From the NCBI RefSeq assembly GCF_018866325.1, contig NZ_CP076457.1:7351001-7415000 (forward strand): a stretch of 64,000 nucleotides of DNA. Reading direction: 5' to 3'. A program made the position numbers and the translations under genes. Positions within the stretch are counted from its first letter, which is position 1. Every line of letters begins with the position of its first letter. The notes under the pieces are model-generated. The model had not been told where the DNA came from. It was given only the letters and a program-made list of their open reading frames with translations, and did not search any database. This stretch comes from Streptomyces sp. YPW6 (GTDB lineage Bacteria; Actinomycetota; Actinomycetes; Streptomycetales; Streptomycetaceae). Shown in pieces: positions 1 to 8,244 of this stretch.

Positions 1-282
1 GCGGCAACGCTCCCTTCCGTGAACCTGGAATGGCGGGCTTGCCGCGCGCCGCCGCCCGCTGGAGCCGCATGCTCCAGCAACCGATCCCGAGCCGTCTCCC
101 CCTCCCCGGCTCGGGGCCCTCGTGCGCTGGGGAAGGCCTCGAGGGCGCCGCTGCGCGGTGGGAGCGGCTCCGGCCGAGTGGCGTTGCTCTGGCGATGGGT
201 CGGCTGCGGTTCGGCGGTGGCTGCCTGGGGGTGGGCCGGGTGGCCGGCCTCGGTCTGTGGGCCGTGCCGGAGGCCGGGAAGC

Positions 283-474
283 TCACCCGGGCCGACGAGC
301 GCTCCGGCCCTTCGGCCCGTCGGCCGCCCGGGCGGCGGCTCCCAAGCCGAGTGCTGTCAGACCTCCGACGACAACAGGGAGGCCGGGGCCCGGAAGGACG
401 TACATGGCCGCTCCTGCCGCAGTGGCGACGGCCCCGCCGGACATCGGCACGACGCCCATGAACGATGGCTTCAC
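283..474 (-). CDS. small PGPG-motif membrane protein (tentative)
   Basis: A 63-residue frame contains one hydrophobic stretch around residues 15-50 with the motif VLPGPGLPVVVGGL. This resembles the PGPGW-type small transmembrane family, which has a glycine/proline hairpin between two short membrane segments. The GTG start has a purine-rich GGAAGAGG just upstream but at very short spacing; an internal ATG at 459 is the alternative. Other frames here are also open, so coding status is uncertain. The function of PGPGW proteins is unknown. The region from 475 to 650 holds nothing else I can support. Confidence 0.3.
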   Translation of the reverse strand: MKPSFMGVVPMSGGAVATAAGAAMYVLPGPGLPVVVGGLTALGLGAAARAADGPKGRSARRPG

Positions 475-650
475 ACCTCTTCCGTCAACAGTGTTGCCGC
501 GACCTGTCTACCCGTGGTGGTCCGGCACTGCCCGGCCGGTCAACCCCGAGCGAATCACGTGGCGGGAAACAAAGATCCAGGGCTGGATTGCCGTCCACTG
601 CGAGACACGCCGCGCCGGGTAGTCTGCCGCTGTTCCTGCCGTACGGATAG

Positions 651-2630
651 TCACAGGGTTCCCCTCCCGGCCTCGCCGGGCCAGGCTGCTTCGCGCAGGA
701 GGCGCAGGCCGTTGAGTGCGACGATGACGGTGGATCCCTCGTGTCCGGCGACACCGAGCGGCAGCGGGAGGGTGCCGATCAGGTCCCAGGCGACCAGGGC
801 GGCGATGAAGGTCCCGGCGATGGCCAGGTTCTGCAGAACGAGGCGGCGGGCCCTGCGGGACAGGGCCACGACGGCGGGGATGGCGGCGAGTTCGTCGCGT
901 ACGACGACGGCGTCGGCGGTCTCCAGTGCGAGGTCGGAGCCGGCCTTGCCCATGGCGATGCCGACGTGCGCGGCGGCCAGGGCGGGGGCGTCGTTGACGC
1001 CGTCGCCGACGACCAGCACGCGCAGACCCTGCGCTTCCCACTTCCGTATGGCGGCGACCTTGTCCTGCGGGAGGAGGCCGGCGCGCACGTCGGTGATGCC
1101 GAGTTCGGCGGCCAGTTGGCGCGCGGCACGTTCGTTGTCACCGGTCAGGAGGGCGGGGGTCCGGCCGGTCAGTTCGGTGAGCGCCGCCAGCGTGGCCTTC
1201 GCGTCCGGGCGCAGCCGGTCGGCGATGCCCAGCACGCCGGCCGGAGCGCCGTCGCGCAGGGCCAGGACGGCAGTGCGGCCCTGGTCCTCCAGGGCCCGCA
1301 CGTCGGCGGCCACTCCCGGTCGGCCGGTGGCGTCCAGGTGGGCCGGGGACCCCACCTGGACGGTGGAGCCCACGATGGTGGCGCTCACACCTGCGCCGGG
1401 GGCGGAGGCGAAGTCGGTCGCCTCGGCGATGGTGAGGCCGCGCTCGCGGGCGGCCTGGACCACGGAACGGGCCAGTGGGTGCTCGCTGGGGTGTTCGGCT
1501 GCGGCCGCCAGCGCCAGCAGCGTGTCCTCGTCCAGGCCAGAGGCGGGCGTTGGACGGATGTCGGTGACGCGTGGGGTGCCCTCGGTCACGGTACCGGTCT
1601 TGTCCAGTGCCACCATGTCGGCCTGGCCCAGGCGTTCCATCACCACAGCGGATTTGGCGAGCACGCCGTGGCGGCCGGCGTTGGCGATCGCGGACAGCAC
1701 CGGTGGCATCGTCGAGAGGACCACCGCGCATGGGGAGGCGACGATCATGAACGTCATCGCGCGCAGCAGTGCCGACTGGAGACTGTCGCCGAAGGCGAGC
1801 GGAACACCGAAGACGGCCAGGGTCGCGACGACCATGCCGATCGAGTACCGCTGCTCGATCTTCTCGATGAACAGCTGGGTCGGAGCCTTGGTCCGGGAGG
1901 CTTCCTCGACCATCTTCACGATCCGGGCGATCACCGAGTCAGCCGGGTCGCGATGGACGCGCACCCGCAGGGCGCCGGTGCCGTTCACCGTGCCGGCGAA
2001 GACCTCGTCGCCCGCGTGCTTGGCGACTGGCAGGGGTTCACCGGTGATGGTGGCCTGGTCGACATCGCTCGCCCCTTCCAGGACCTGTCCATCGGCGCCG
2101 ACCCGCTCGCCGGGGCGCACCAGGACCACGTCACCTACTGCGAGGCGTTCCGCGTCCACCGTCTCCTCGGTCCCGTCCTCGCGCAGCCGGGTCGCAGTTG
2201 CGGGGGCGAGGTCGAGCAGCCCGCGTACGGAATCCGCAGTGCGGGCGGTCGCGACAGCCTCCAGGGCGCCGGAGGTGGCGAAGATGACGATCAGCAGCGC
2301 GCCGTCCATGACCTGCCCGATGGCTGCGGCGCCGAGCGCCGCGACGACCATCAGCAGGTCCACGTCCAGCGTTCTGTCCCGCAGGGCCTTGAGGCCCTCC
2401 CATCCCGGCTCCCAGCCCCCGGTGACGTAGGTCGCGGCGAAAAGCGGGCCCCACACCCAGACCGAGGCGTCCAGCAGGTAAACGGGAAGCGCGAGCAGGA
2501 ACAGCACCACGGAGGCCAGGGCCCACCGCGCCTCCGGCAGCGCCAGCAGGCGCGTACGCCGCCTCGGTGCCATCGCGCGCGACACCTCGGCGATCGCCGA
2601 CTCGGGCCTTTGACCCGCGACAGAAGACAT
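651..2630 (-). CDS. P1B-type heavy-metal translocating ATPase
   Basis: A 659-residue inner-membrane metal exporter. It shows the transmembrane metal motif SPC (in ASPCAVVLSTMPP), the phosphorylation motif DKTGTVTEG, the phosphatase-domain motif TGEP, the P1B marker HP (SEHPLA) and the hinge GDGVNDAPAL. There is no N-terminal CxxC metal-binding domain. The SPC motif and short N-terminus point to the P1B-4 group (Co/Ni/Fe or Zn/Cd export), but the substrate is inferred. I chose the ATG at 2630 because GAAGGG lies about 9 bases upstream; an upstream in-frame ATG at 2681 lacks this and overlaps the operator. It is divergent from an ArsR/SmtB regulator. Conserved parts of a second, decayed ATPase occur at 19437-19990. 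Confidence 0.93.
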   Translation of the reverse strand: MSSVAGQRPESAIAEVSRAMAPRRRTRLLALPEARWALASVVLFLLALPVYLLDASVWVWGPLFAATYVTGGWEPGWEGLKALRDRTLDVDLLMVVAALGAAAIGQVMDGALLIVIFATSGALEAVATARTADSVRGLLDLAPATATRLREDGTEETVDAERLAVGDVVLVRPGERVGADGQVLEGASDVDQATITGEPLPVAKHAGDEVFAGTVNGTGALRVRVHRDPADSVIARIVKMVEEASRTKAPTQLFIEKIEQRYSIGMVVATLAVFGVPLAFGDSLQSALLRAMTFMIVASPCAVVLSTMPPVLSAIANAGRHGVLAKSAVVMERLGQADMVALDKTGTVTEGTPRVTDIRPTPASGLDEDTLLALAAAAEHPSEHPLARSVVQAARERGLTIAEATDFASAPGAGVSATIVGSTVQVGSPAHLDATGRPGVAADVRALEDQGRTAVLALRDGAPAGVLGIADRLRPDAKATLAALTELTGRTPALLTGDNERAARQLAAELGITDVRAGLLPQDKVAAIRKWEAQGLRVLVVGDGVNDAPALAAAHVGIAMGKAGSDLALETADAVVVRDELAAIPAVVALSRRARRLVLQNLAIAGTFIAALVAWDLIGTLPLPLGVAGHEGSTVIVALNGLRLLREAAWPGEAGRGTL

Positions 2631-2675
2631 GACAGAACAACCCTTCACGGGCAGACGACGGGCAACGCGCTCACC

Positions 2676-2707
2676 ATACATGAGTATGTGAACAGGTCTT
2701 CATGTAT
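2676..2707. promoter_or_regulatory. inverted-repeat operator between ATPase and ArsR regulator
   Basis: Perfect 8-bp arms ATACATGA (2676-2683) and TCATGTAT (2700-2707) are separated by 16 bp in the divergent gap. This is the position and AT-rich dyad style of ArsR/SmtB operators, where metal binding releases the repressor. The dyad would cover promoters in both directions. Seen: the dyad. Inferred: that the adjacent ArsR protein binds it. Confidence 0.6.
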
Positions 2708-2713
2708 TGCGCG

Positions 2714-2719
2714 TATGAT
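2714..2719 (+). promoter_or_regulatory. -10 hexamer of probable leaderless arsR-type promoter
   Basis: The hexamer TATGAT ends six bases before the ATG at 2726, which places the expected transcription start on or next to the start codon. No Shine-Dalgarno precedes that ATG. Leaderless mRNAs are common in Streptomyces. No convincing -35 element is visible, as is usual when an operator overlaps it. Confidence 0.4.
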
Positions 2720-2725
2720 GACGCC

Positions 2726-3112
2726 ATGGGCCACGGAGCAGACGCCAGGAGCAGTGCCACTACCCGCGAGCGGCTCGACACGGTCGGCGCCACCGACGTA
2801 GCTGCCACCCTCCAGGCCCTCGCCACACCCTCCCGGCTGCACATCCTCGCCCGGCTCCAGGAAGGCCCGAGCTCCGTGGGCGACCTCGCAGACGCCGTCG
2901 GCATGGAAGCCTCCGCCTGCTCCCACCAGCTGCGCCTGCTGCGCAACCTCGGCCTGGTCACCGGGGAGCGCCGTGGCCGGTCGATCATCTACGCCCTGTA
3001 CGACCACCACGTGGCCGAGCTGCTGGAGCAGGCCCTTTACCACGTCGAACACCTGCGCCTGGGTGTTCCCGATACGCCTGCGGAGGCGGCCGGGCCGGGC
3101 CTTGCCCGCTGA
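2726..3112 (+). CDS. ArsR/SmtB-family metal-sensing repressor
   Basis: A 128-residue winged-helix regulator. The recognition helix region reads ASACSHQLRLLRNLGLV and is followed by the wing GERRGRSIIYAL. The C-terminal helix carries D-H-H ... H-V-E-H (DHHVAELLEQALYHVEHL), the layout of the alpha-5 metal site of the SmtB/NmtR group (Zn, Ni or Co). It probably represses itself and the divergent ATPase through the dyad at 2676-2707. The start at 2726 fits a leaderless transcript; an in-frame ATG at 2702 lies inside the operator and is less likely. Confidence 0.9.
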   Translation: MGHGADARSSATTRERLDTVGATDVAATLQALATPSRLHILARLQEGPSSVGDLADAVGMEASACSHQLRLLRNLGLVTGERRGRSIIYALYDHHVAELLEQALYHVEHLRLGVPDTPAEAAGPGLAR

Positions 3113-3196
3113 CACTGCTTCCCGAACCGGGAACGGGCAACAGCTCGGGCCGCTGTGGCGAGTGGCTTCGGTGAACAGTGAAAGCCGGGGCCGTCA

Positions 3197-3700
3197 GTGC
3201 TCAGCAGCTGCACGCCGGGCGTGAGCGCCCGCCGACGGGGTGCAGGCCGGGTCGGCTTTCCGGGCAGTGGTGTGTGGGCAGTGAGGCCGGGCAGGCGGGT
3301 CGGCGCCGCGGACGTACTCGACCTTGAGGAGTTGTCGTTGGCCGCGCTCTGGGATCCGACCGTTCGCACCCACTTCATCAGCCTCGCGTTCGCGGGGCTC
3401 TGTAGGACTTCGGTGCGCCCTTGCCCCGAGCTGAGGCACGAGGACGTGTGCTTCGTCCCCTCGGTCAGCGCGGTCGCGGTCCGCGACATCGACAGGCAGG
3501 AGAACCTGTGCCGCAGCATCGGCGAAGCCGACGCGGAGGAAAGCGCACTGGACAGTTTCGTCTGCTCCACCACGACCACCGCGCACACAGCCATCACCGA
3601 GCAGCTGTGCACCTGGATCATGGACCAGGTGCACAGCTGCACGCCCGAGCGCGCGTCGGGACTGCCGACCGCCCTTGGCGAGGTCGGTCACACGGCATGA
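3197..3700 (+). CDS. hypothetical Cys-rich protein or remnant
   Basis: The second half of this frame (about residues 40-165) has strong G/C third-position bias, as in real genes here. It contains about seven cysteines and several histidines. I recognise no family. The first 40 residues look like non-coding sequence, so the true start is probably downstream. A perfect 16-bp inverted repeat (3601-3640) lies inside the 3' part. It could be a remnant of a larger gene. The rest of 3113-3910 shows nothing else supportable. Confidence 0.3.
   Translation: MLSSCTPGVSARRRGAGRVGFPGSGVWAVRPGRRVGAADVLDLEELSLAALWDPTVRTHFISLAFAGLCRTSVRPCPELRHEDVCFVPSVSAVAVRDIDRQENLCRSIGEADAEESALDSFVCSTTTTAHTAITEQLCTWIMDQVHSCTPERASGLPTALGEVGHTA
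3601..3640. repeat. perfect 16-bp inverted repeat, 8-bp spacer
   Basis: Arms GCAGCTGTGCACCTGG (3601-3616) and its exact reverse complement (3625-3640) flank an 8-bp spacer. The dyad is far stronger than expected by chance. It lies inside a weakly supported reading frame and downstream of the end of the minus-strand operon. It could act as a terminator stem without a U tract, a protein-binding dyad or a recombination relic. Confidence 0.6.
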
Positions 3701-3910
3701 TCGGAGCAGCGGTACCGGCGAACACTTCTCGCCGGTACGGCTCTCACACTTTCCGCAGGACCACGCTGTCAGCTGCACCAGCAGGACCCTGACTACCCGG
3801 ATGCGGGCGTCGTGGCTGATCCTCAGGATCTGGCCCGGGCAGGAGGAACGTGCCGGTCCAGGTGGAGGCATACGGCCGACGACCTGATGAAGGCCCTCAC
3901 CATGCCTCCC

Positions 3911-5095
3911 TCACGTACTGGTGGACAGAAGTTTCGGGGCGTCGGCGTAGGCAGCGACGAACTGGTCGATCTGCCGGTATCCGGTTCGCAGCAGGAAGGT
4001 GTTGAGGCGGCCGAAGGACTTGGCGCCCAGGATGAAGAAGTGCGGTTCGGGGTTGCGCAGGGCCTCGATCCCGACGGCCGGCTGGGCGAGGCAGTCGCCG
4101 CCCGCGGAGCCGAGGAGGGCGGCGGAGAGGTTCATGGGGGCGCCGGTGGCGTAGCACTCGTGGACCTGCAACTGCCGGTAGAGGGAGGTGTCGCCGGTGT
4201 ACCCGGTCAGCGCTACGACGTGGTCGCAGACGACCGTGCGAGGGCCGTCGTCGGTGGCGAGTATGGCGCGTACCCGGTCGTCGGCGGGGTGCAGGGCCCG
4301 GACATGGGCACCGGTGTGGACGGTGACGCGGTCGTTGACACCGTTGGCGAAGGCCTGGGAGGTGTCGACGAGGTGCTGGCGGCCGGGCAGGGTGTCGTCG
4401 GGTACGGCGCCCCAGTCGGGTGTTGGTTTGCGCACCGCCCACTCGACGCGGGTGCCGGGCAGGCCGGCCAGGTCGCGGGCCGCGGTCTGGGCAGATTTTC
4501 CCGCGCCGACGAGGAGGACGGTTCCGGCCCAGCGGTCGGGCTCTTCGGTGTCCGGGAGGGTACGGGTGATGCGGTAGGCGAGGGCGCGTTCGCCGGGGGC
4601 GGGGATGCCGCCGGGCCCGAGGGTGTTGGGGTGGGAGTAGGTGCCGGTGCAGTCCAGGACGAGGTCGGCCTCCGCCGTGTCCTCGCCGCCGGGGGTGTCG
4701 AGCAGGAGGGTGAAGGGGGCGGCGGCGCGGGTGTCGGTGCCGATCTCTTCATGTTTGAGGAGGCCGGTGCGGGCGATGGCTGCGACGCGGCTGCTGTACC
4801 GAATGCGGCCTTCGAGAGCGGGGAGCGCGGCGACCGGGCCGAGGAGCTGGGTGGCCAGGTCGGTGCCCGTGGGGCAGTCGTCGCCGGTCGGGGCGGACGG
4901 CAGGTGGGCCCGCATCCTGCGGGAGACGTTGAGGTCCCATGGGGTGAAGAGCCGGACGTGGCCCCAGGCCCGCACGTGCGCGGCGGTGGTGTCCGCGGCT
5001 TCGTAGACGGTGAAGGGCCATCCGGCGTCGGCGCAGGCAAGTGCTGCGTCGAGACCGACGGGCCCGGCGCCGAGGATCGCGACGTGTCGCTGCAT
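3911..5095 (-). CDS. FAD/NAD(P)-binding monooxygenase-like flavoprotein
   Basis: A 394-residue protein. It opens with an FAD Rossmann motif (ILGAGPVGLDAAL, residues 6-18) and has a second nucleotide-binding motif, LLVGAGKSAQTAA, in mid-protein. The segment WGHVRLFTPWD resembles the ArsO/flavin-monooxygenase group. It is the last gene of the eight-gene minus-strand operon, 23 bp after the fusion gene. The ATG at 5095 has GGAAAGGGAG about 7 bases upstream; the frame is open far upstream but without a site. The likely role is oxidation of the pathway product. The ArsO assignment is by local motif only. Confidence 0.8.
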   Translation of the reverse strand: MQRHVAILGAGPVGLDAALACADAGWPFTVYEAADTTAAHVRAWGHVRLFTPWDLNVSRRMRAHLPSAPTGDDCPTGTDLATQLLGPVAALPALEGRIRYSSRVAAIARTGLLKHEEIGTDTRAAAPFTLLLDTPGGEDTAEADLVLDCTGTYSHPNTLGPGGIPAPGERALAYRITRTLPDTEEPDRWAGTVLLVGAGKSAQTAARDLAGLPGTRVEWAVRKPTPDWGAVPDDTLPGRQHLVDTSQAFANGVNDRVTVHTGAHVRALHPADDRVRAILATDDGPRTVVCDHVVALTGYTGDTSLYRQLQVHECYATGAPMNLSAALLGSAGGDCLAQPAVGIEALRNPEPHFFILGAKSFGRLNTFLLRTGYRQIDQFVAAYADAPKLLSTST

Positions 5096-5118
5096 GGTGC
5101 ACTCCCTTTCCGTACGGG

Positions 5119-6795
5119 TCAGATGGCGCAGTGGACGGGGCGGGGCAGGGTGCCGTCGGTGAGGCGGGCGGTGAAGAACCGCTCGGTAACGAGCTGTTGG
5201 CCCACGGCGAGCGCGGTGCCGGCGGGCGCGAGGTGCATGTCGGGGCTGGTGGTGAGGTCGGCTCCGGCGGGGTGCCAGTGCAGTCCGTCGGCGGTGGCGG
5301 TGAGTTCGGGGATGCTGGAGTCCTCGCCGATCTCGACGCCGGTGTCGGACAGGCCGCGTCGCAGCAGCGGGCGTACCGCGAAGTGGTCGGCAGGCAGACC
5401 GATTTCGGCCAGCAGCTCGGCGACCGCGGGGACCTCGTGCGTGTTGTCCGGTGTCTCGGTGAGGGCCACGCGCGGCGGCAGGCCGAGGTCGATCAGGTGG
5501 CGGATGCCGTCGATGGTGCGCTGCCATGAGCCCGAGCCGCGATGAAGATCATGAGTGTGGGCGGTGGCGCCGTCCAGGGAGGTCTGGACGGTGAGTCTGC
5601 GGTCGGCCAGGTCCGCGAGGCCGTCGGCGCGGCGGCCGCGGAGCAGCATCGCGTTGGTCATCACGACGGTGGGCAGTACGGCGGAGGCGTAGTCGAGGAG
5701 GCTGACGATGTCAGGGTGCAGGAAGGGCTCACCGCCGGTGAGGTACAGCTCGGTGAACCCGTCCTGTGCGGCCTCGTCGACCAGGGCACGGAAGGCATCG
5801 GTGGGCAGGGTGCGGGCGAGCGCCTTCGGGGAGGAGGCGACCGCGCAGTAGTCGCAGGCCAGGTTGCAGTGGAAGTTGGTGTAGATCCACAACCGGGAGG
5901 GGAAGTACGGGGTGCCGAACAGCGGGACCACCGGCCGGTCGCTCCGAAGGGCCTGGGGCGTGGTCTCTCCCCAGCCGTCGTCCGCCGGGCGGAAGCCGGA
6001 GGGCAGGGTGGAGCGGTAGAGGTGGTAGCGGCCCCGGGAGCGCTCGCGTGGCGGCAGGATTTCCAGGCAGGTGGTCCACCAGCCGGTCTCGATGGTCTCG
6101 GCGAAGATCTCGGGCAGCCCCGCGGCGCGCATCGAGCGGGCCTGTGCCCGCCAATCGTACGTGAGCGGGATCAGCTCGGCGGTGACGTGCCCGTCGGACA
6201 GGTCGAGCATCGCGTACCAGACGTCGCGGCGGCCGTCGTTGGCGGGTTTGCCGAGCACGCCGACGTTGACGGCGAGGGTGTCGCCGATGCGCCGCTGCCA
6301 GGGCAGGCCGCTGTGGGTGCACAGGACGACGTCGGCACCGGATGTCTCGGCGCGCAGGCGGTGCTGCTCCTCGGGCAGTGACTCCCACCAGAAGTCGTTC
6401 AGGGCGAGGGTCGAGCCGTGGACCATGTGGACGTCGACGCCGTCGATGGTCTCCCGTCGTTCGGTGGGCAGGGTGTCCATCCACGCGGCGAAGTCGCGGC
6501 TGGTGGTGGCGAGGGTGTGGTCGTAGATCAGTTGGGCGTACTCGTTGTCCTTGGGGTCGCGGTAGCCGCAGCCGCAGTCGGTGTCGCCGCGGGCGATGGC
6601 CACGTCGTAGTTTCCGGCGACGCACTCGACGGTGTTGTCGGTGAGGATCGGCCGCAGGGCATCGACGTCGGCGCCGAAGCCGCCGAGATCGCCCAGACAG
6701 AAGAGGCGCTCGGCGCCCCGGGCGCGGGCGTCGTCGACGAATGCCTGGAGGGCGTACGGGTTTCCGTAGGGCCCTCCGCAGACTGCGATGCGCAT
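5119..6795 (-). CDS. metallophosphoesterase-radical SAM fusion protein
   Basis: 558 residues with two parts. Residues 1 to about 210 look like a calcineurin-type metallophosphoesterase (GDLGGFG, AGNYD, HMVHGS, CTHSGLPW). From about residue 298 there is a radical SAM domain with cysteines 310, 314 and 317 in CNLACDYC (CX3CX2C), followed by the GGEPFLHPDI SAM-binding segment. Radical SAM enzymes generate a 5'-deoxyadenosyl radical, and the phosphoesterase could dephosphorylate the product or a nucleotide intermediate. The gene starts 46 bp after the preceding glycosyltransferase stop. I do not recognise this fusion from a characterised pathway. Confidence 0.85.
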   Translation of the reverse strand: MRIAVCGGPYGNPYALQAFVDDARARGAERLFCLGDLGGFGADVDALRPILTDNTVECVAGNYDVAIARGDTDCGCGYRDPKDNEYAQLIYDHTLATTSRDFAAWMDTLPTERRETIDGVDVHMVHGSTLALNDFWWESLPEEQHRLRAETSGADVVLCTHSGLPWQRRIGDTLAVNVGVLGKPANDGRRDVWYAMLDLSDGHVTAELIPLTYDWRAQARSMRAAGLPEIFAETIETGWWTTCLEILPPRERSRGRYHLYRSTLPSGFRPADDGWGETTPQALRSDRPVVPLFGTPYFPSRLWIYTNFHCNLACDYCAVASSPKALARTLPTDAFRALVDEAAQDGFTELYLTGGEPFLHPDIVSLLDYASAVLPTVVMTNAMLLRGRRADGLADLADRRLTVQTSLDGATAHTHDLHRGSGSWQRTIDGIRHLIDLGLPPRVALTETPDNTHEVPAVAELLAEIGLPADHFAVRPLLRRGLSDTGVEIGEDSSIPELTATADGLHWHPAGADLTTSPDMHLAPAGTALAVGQQLVTERFFTARLTDGTLPRPVHCAI

Positions 6796-6841
6796 GAGGT
6801 CGGTCTCCAGGGAGGGGTGCAGATGGTGCGGGACGAGAGGC

Positions 6842-7570
6842 TCAGGGACGGCCGGTGCGTGGCACGGCCGGGGTTCTCTTCGGGAAGAGGCGGGGGCCGG
6901 CGGTGTAGCGGGCGCGGATGGCTTCGGGGTCTGCGCCGGCGAAGTACAGCAGTTTCAGGTACTGCATGAAGGCGATCATGCGCCAGGTGCCGTGGGCGGT
7001 CAGGCGTCGGGAGGAGGCCGTCGAGGTGGCGGGCAGCAGGCGCAGCGGGCCGTGGCGGTGCAGGCGCCGTGACATCTCCAGGTCCTCCATGATGGCCAGG
7101 TCGGGGAAGCCTCCGAGTTCGTCGAAGACGGTGCGGCGGATGAACATGGCCTGGTCGCCGAAGATGTGGTGGAGGCGGCGGGCCCGGGCGTTGGATGTCC
7201 ACGCGAGGTAGTTCAGGGCGGGTGTTCTGCGGTCGAAGCGGAGGGTGAGGCCGCCTCCGACCGCGGCCGGGTCGGTGAGTGCGGCCCGGATCTGGTCCAG
7301 CGCGTCGGGGTCGATGTCGGTGTCGGCGTGGACGAACCAGAGGATGTCGCCGGAGGCGTGCCGTGCGCCCTCGTTCATCTGTCGGGCCCGTCCTCGCTCA
7401 CTGGTGATCACGGTGGCGTGGACGGCGGCGAGTTCGGCGGTTCTGTCGGTGGAACCGCCGTCCACGACGATCAGCTCGCAGTCGGGGAAGTCACGGCACA
7501 GGCGGCTCACCGCACGGTGAATCGCGGCTTCCTCGTTGAGCGCCGGGACGATGATCGACACCTGTGTCAT
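6842..7570 (-). CDS. GT2 transferase, TIGR04283-type (rSAM/selenodomain-associated)
   Basis: A 242-residue GT-A fold glycosyltransferase. The N-terminus SIIVPALNEEAAI and VDGGSTDRT are the nucleotide-sugar binding strand and loop. WFVHADTDI supplies the DxD-like metal motif, and IMEDLEMSRRL the acidic acceptor-site motif. The pattern matches transferase 2, rSAM/selenodomain-associated, annotated by others as an arsenosugar-biosynthesis glycosyltransferase. The ATG overlaps the stop of the next upstream gene (ATGA), so it is translationally coupled to its usual partner, the TIGR04282-type transferase. The substrate is unknown here. Confidence 0.85.
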   Translation of the reverse strand: MTQVSIIVPALNEEAAIHRAVSRLCRDFPDCELIVVDGGSTDRTAELAAVHATVITSERGRARQMNEGARHASGDILWFVHADTDIDPDALDQIRAALTDPAAVGGGLTLRFDRRTPALNYLAWTSNARARRLHHIFGDQAMFIRRTVFDELGGFPDLAIMEDLEMSRRLHRHGPLRLLPATSTASSRRLTAHGTWRMIAFMQYLKLLYFAGADPEAIRARYTAGPRLFPKRTPAVPRTGRP

Positions 7571-8244
7571 GGGCCCTCCACCGGCTGGATCAGAGCGGTG
7601 ATCGGCGCGGGCAGCGCCGGATCGGAGAGGAGGGCGGTCGCGTCTGCGGGGGTGTCCAGGTCCCGCAGTGGGCACAGCGGCTCCACGCTCAGCCCTTCGC
7701 GCCGGGCGGCTCTGCGGGTCGCCGTCAGTACCCGGTCCGTGCTCCAGACGTCCGCGTCGAGGGCGAAGAGTGTGGTGGTGTGGGGGGCGCGCAGGCCGAT
7801 CAGGTAGTAGCCGCTGTCGAGCGCGGGGCCCAGCACCACGTCGTGGCTTTCCAGGGCGGTGAAGGCGGCGGTCAGGTGGTCGCCGGTGAGAAGCGGCGCG
7901 TCGGTGCCGATGACCAGGAGCGGGCCCGCGCCGTCGGTGGAGGCGTCGGTGACGGTAGCAGCCAGGCGCCCGCCGAGGTCTTCGCCGCGCTGGAGGCGCA
8001 GCCGGACGCCTGCCGGTGTCGTGGTGCCGATCGCGTCGCCGCCGTCGGCCGGGGCGTAGGCGAGGTAGGTCCGCGGAGCGTGGACGGTGGTCAGTTCCAC
8101 GGTGTGGCGGATGAGCCCGGCCTGGAGTTCGGCGCAGCGCTGCGGGCCGAGCAGGGGATGCAGCCGGGTCTTGACGGTGCTGGGGCGGGGCTCCTTGGCC
8201 ATGATCAGGATCGCGGGGATGCCGCGGTGAGCGGTGGCGTTCAC
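7567..8244 (-). CDS. transferase 1, TIGR04282/DUF2064-type (rSAM/selenodomain-associated)
   Basis: A 225-residue nucleotidyl/glycosyl transferase-like protein. The N-terminal AILIMAKEPRPSTVKTRL is the family signature (MAKxPxxGxxKTRL), with an internal GTDAPLL motif. It belongs to the DUF2064 group that regularly accompanies the TIGR04283-type transferase in radical SAM clusters. The GTG start overlaps the upstream phosphorylase stop (GTGA). It probably activates or transfers a sugar unit onto the pathway product. Confidence 0.85.
   Translation of the reverse strand: MNATAHRGIPAILIMAKEPRPSTVKTRLHPLLGPQRCAELQAGLIRHTVELTTVHAPRTYLAYAPADGGDAIGTTTPAGVRLRLQRGEDLGGRLAATVTDASTDGAGPLLVIGTDAPLLTGDHLTAAFTALESHDVVLGPALDSGYYLIGLRAPHTTTLFALDADVWSTDRVLTATRRAARREGLSVEPLCPLRDLDTPADATALLSDPALPAPITALIQPVEGP

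Noticed and set aside
741..2801. Long plus-strand frames opposite the P-type ATPase (also 19-2430)
   Set aside because: They are antisense to a gene with complete ATPase motifs. Their Gly/Arg/Ser-rich translations match no family and reflect high-GC shadow frames.
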